NCBI GenBank assembly: GCA_025093555.1
Contig: JAIWNF010000043.1
Coordinates: forward strand, 62,001 to 126,000
Origin: Circinella umbellata
Taxonomy: Eukaryota; Mucoromycota; Mucoromycetes; Mucorales; Lichtheimiaceae
Length of the DNA stretch: 64,000 nt
Direction: 5' to 3'
This document shows positions 61,432-64,000 of the stretch, piece by piece. The notes beneath the pieces are model-generated. The model searched no databases, was not told the origin of the DNA, and saw only the letters and a program-made list of their open reading frames with translations. Both the position numbers and the translations under genes were made by a program. The stretch's first letter is position 1. Every line of letters begins with the position of its first letter.

Positions 61432-64000
61432 ATGTCGGCAAGGAAACAAGGATATGACGCGATTCCTGTCAATGAGAATGACAACGAGAATTCTGCACAA
61501 CCTAGCAACAGTAGTTCCACCAACTTGCTAGGAAACAGTAACAGGTTGAATGACGACGTAACACCTTGGGACAAAATCAAACAGTACGACTACAAACAAT
61601 TACTGAAACAACGCCTCGGCTATGTTCTTTGTGCACTCGTCATTCTTTGTCTCGTTGTTGGCTTTATCATTGCATTGTTCCTTCCTGACGATTATAGTGA
61701 ACAACTTCCACTACCTAATAGAAATCATATCAAAGCACCCATCAAAGCAGGTATTCCAGAATCCGCTTTAATGGAAGGTTTGGCTAAATGTGAAGCAATC
61801 CAACGATCTAAACCAATCAATCGACCTGATACGAAACGAAAAAATCCCAGAGCAACTGCTGATGTTCAACCCGTGTTACTCAAAAACGCGATCGTTTGGG
61901 ATGGTGAAGGTCAAATATTAAAGGATGTTGACATTCTACTGCAAAATGGCGTCATTGCTAAAATCGAACAGAATATCAATGTATCAGAAGATATTGAAAC
62001 CAAAATCATTGATGTGGGTGGACATGTTGTTAGTCCAGGTATTGTTGATATGCATAGGTAAGCAATTAAAAGATTTATGAGAAGCCAAAAATTTAAAACG
62101 ATCTTCCGATCCAGTCTACCGGTGCGATAATAATAATAGTAATAATCACAAAAATCAATTTTGTAAAAAAATCTCTATATTTAGTCATTTGGGCTTGTAC
62201 AGTTGGCCATATCTTGCTGGATCTATGGAAGTAAATGAAGCAACATCACCTCTTACTCCGTTTGTTCGGTCATTAGATGCATTTAATCCAAATGACAAAG
62301 CTATTAAAATCGTTGCATCGGGTGGTGTCACAACAGCTCTCGTTTTACCTGGTTCAGCAAATCAGATGGGTGGTGAAGCTTTTGTATTCAAATTACGTCC
62401 AGTATCAACTACCAGTAATGAAGATATGCTTATTCAAGCTGGTATTGATGAAGAAGTCGATGCCAAATGGCGATGGATGAAAATGGCATGCGGCGAAAAT
62501 CCAAAAGTATAATTTTTTCTCTTTGTTTTTTTTTTTCAAAAAAATTACATAGATGCTAAACGCAAAGTATATCATCTTCATATTATATGTAGAATTTCTA
62601 TGGTAAATTTGGTCGCATGCCTAAAACAAGTACGTTTCATACTGATTTTATATAAGTTGGTCATAATTGTATCCTTGTTTAACATACTAAGCTTATTATT
62701 ATTAGGAATGGGTGAGGCATATCTCTTCAGACAACGTTTGGATGATGCACGATCTTTATTGAATGCTCAAAATGATTGGTGTAGTGCAGCTCAAGACATT
62801 GATCCAGACACATCTCGACTTGAAACCCGTTTCCCAGAAGAGTTAAAGCTCGAATCACTTGTAGCTTTGCTTCGTGGCGACGTATTACTCAATGTCCATT
62901 GTTATGAAACACATGATATTGAAGCTATGATTCGTCACTCTATCGAATTTAATTTTACCATTAGTGCTTTTCATCATGCTCTAGACGCTTATCTCATTCC
63001 TGATATTATTAAACGTGCTCGAAATAACATCACCATCGCCACATTTGCTGATCATTGGGGTTACAAAAAAGAAGCATTCCAAGCTTCTCCTTTTAGTCCC
63101 AAGATTTTATACGAAGCAGGACTCCCAGTTGCCCTGAAAAGTGATCATCCCGTATTGAACTCACAACATTTAGTATTTGAAGCAGCAAAATCGAGTCATT
63201 ATGGTTTGCCATCCCAAGAAGCTTTTAAGGCCGTTACATCCGTCCCAGCTAATGCTATCGGTCTCGGTCATCGTGTTGGATCTCTTAAAGTTGGCTATGA
63301 TGCTGATGTTGTTATCTGGGATCGGGAACCATTGGCTCTTGGTGCTACACCATTACAAGTGTTTATTGATGGTGTTCCATTATTTGATGAAAAACCCATT
63401 TCACCCGTTGTTGATAAAAAAACTTATACCACTACCACCACCTCAGAACAAATGGAAAACGTTGTAGATTTAAGCAGCGTAGCTTCACAACAAAAATCAG
63501 CAATGTTTACAAATGTGGGTCGTGTTATCATTGGCAATGATGTTGATGTTGATGGTCCTGTTCAAGTACTTGTTCACAATGGCGAGATTATTTGTACTGC
63601 CCAAGATTGCTCGGATACTGTTATTACAAGCTCTACAGATGAGCCATTGACTCATGTCGATGTTCAAGGTGGCTATATTATTCCTGTAAGTCTATTTTAT
63701 TTTATTTTTGTCAATTTGATGAAAAATAAAGTTATATAATATACTTATTTCAATATCACTGTGTTTTTTTTCTTAAAAAAAATAGGGATTGATTGCTGTA
63801 GGGTCCAAGTTAGGATTGACAGAAATTCCATCTGAAGAATCTACTGGTGATGGTATTGTAAAGCCTTCTTCATCACATAATCCGAAGGATATTGTTCAAG
63901 CTATTGATGGTATTAAGCTAAGCACTCGTCATTTGGAAGAAGCTTATAAGGGAGGTGTTCTTACAGCTATCAGTGCTCCCATGTCGAAAAATGTTGTTGT
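61432..64000 (+). CDS. membrane-anchored amidohydrolase (CE9-like), partial at the right edge
   Basis: Exons 61432-62057, 62185-62506, 62593-62629, 62706-63685 and 63786-64000+ join in phase; the gene runs off the window. A polar N-terminus is followed by one transmembrane segment (YVLCALVILCLVVGFIIALF, about residues 66-85), a type II signal-anchor layout. The catalytic domain follows: LKNAIVWDGEGQILKDVDIL, then VVSPGIVDMHSHLG with the metal-binding HxH, GGVTTALVLPGSANQMGG, VLLNVHCYETHDIEAMI (His), SAFHHALDAYLIPD (His) and LPVALKSDHPVLNSQ (Asp). SVPANAIGLGHRVGSLKVGYDADVVIW is the typical end of the amidohydrolase barrel. A second, amidohydrolase-like segment restarts near GRVIIGNDVDVDGPVQVLVH, and its active part is outside the window. 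Substrate unknown. Confidence 0.88.

Overview
The window looks like nuclear DNA of a filamentous fungus, most likely an early-diverging Mucoromycota (Mucorales-like). It is very AT-rich. Nearly every gene is cut by many short GT-AG introns (mostly about 50-150 nt) with A/T-rich codons, and both T-rich and A-rich homopolymers are frequent. The protein families are eukaryotic and fungal (U1-70K, bystin, p23, IML2, Vma22, eS1). No rRNA or tRNA gene was found. Gene models below are exon-level reconstructions by eye: splice sites were chosen so that reading frames join and family motifs continue.

Layout. 1-670: decayed LINE reverse-transcriptase tail. 1.7-11.6 kb: a dense block of five conserved genes, four of them tied to RNA or ribosome assembly: bystin/Enp1 (+), tri-snRNP 27 kDa protein (-), Nop16 (+), a Q/H-rich probable transcription regulator (+) and a double AAA+ ATPase of AFG2 type (+). 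11.8-17.5 kb: a repeat field with an 11-copy 214-bp hairpin satellite, degenerate A-rich repeats, a 95-bp direct repeat and a 50-bp minisatellite that turns back on itself in a large inverted repeat. 18.2-18.9 kb: a small membrane protein gene. 19-31 kb: an accessory, transposon-rich zone with a Helitron/PIF1-type helicase scrap, a GC-rich hairpin cluster, a TA-flanked 714-bp MITE with repeated TAAACCGGT motifs, an intron-bearing but broken Fanzor (eukaryotic TnpB-like RNA-guided nuclease) gene, and a probably decayed MFS transporter.

31.6-45.0 kb: core genes again. These are a 1140-aa aromatic-acid-exporter-like membrane protein (-), Vma22/CCDC115 (+), an STF2-like small protein (-), the IML2/TTC39 TPR protein (-) and U1-70K (-). 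47-51.4 kb: two fungal proteins of unknown function, each with one predicted membrane segment. 53.6-54.5 kb: the Hsp90 co-chaperone p23. 56.3-64 kb: gamma-glutamyltransferase, ribosomal protein eS1 and a membrane-anchored amidohydrolase cut off by the right edge.

The most interesting item is the Fanzor locus (about 22.96-26.72 kb). It carries a recognisable RuvC-I Asp, an NEH motif before a zinc-finger-like stretch and a RuvC-III NRD motif, but also several in-frame stops and a late frameshift, and it sits 161 bp from the MITE. Other points worth a check are a Walker B Glu-to-Gln change in the AAA+ ATPase, 8-nt and 19-nt microexons, and a GC-AG intron.
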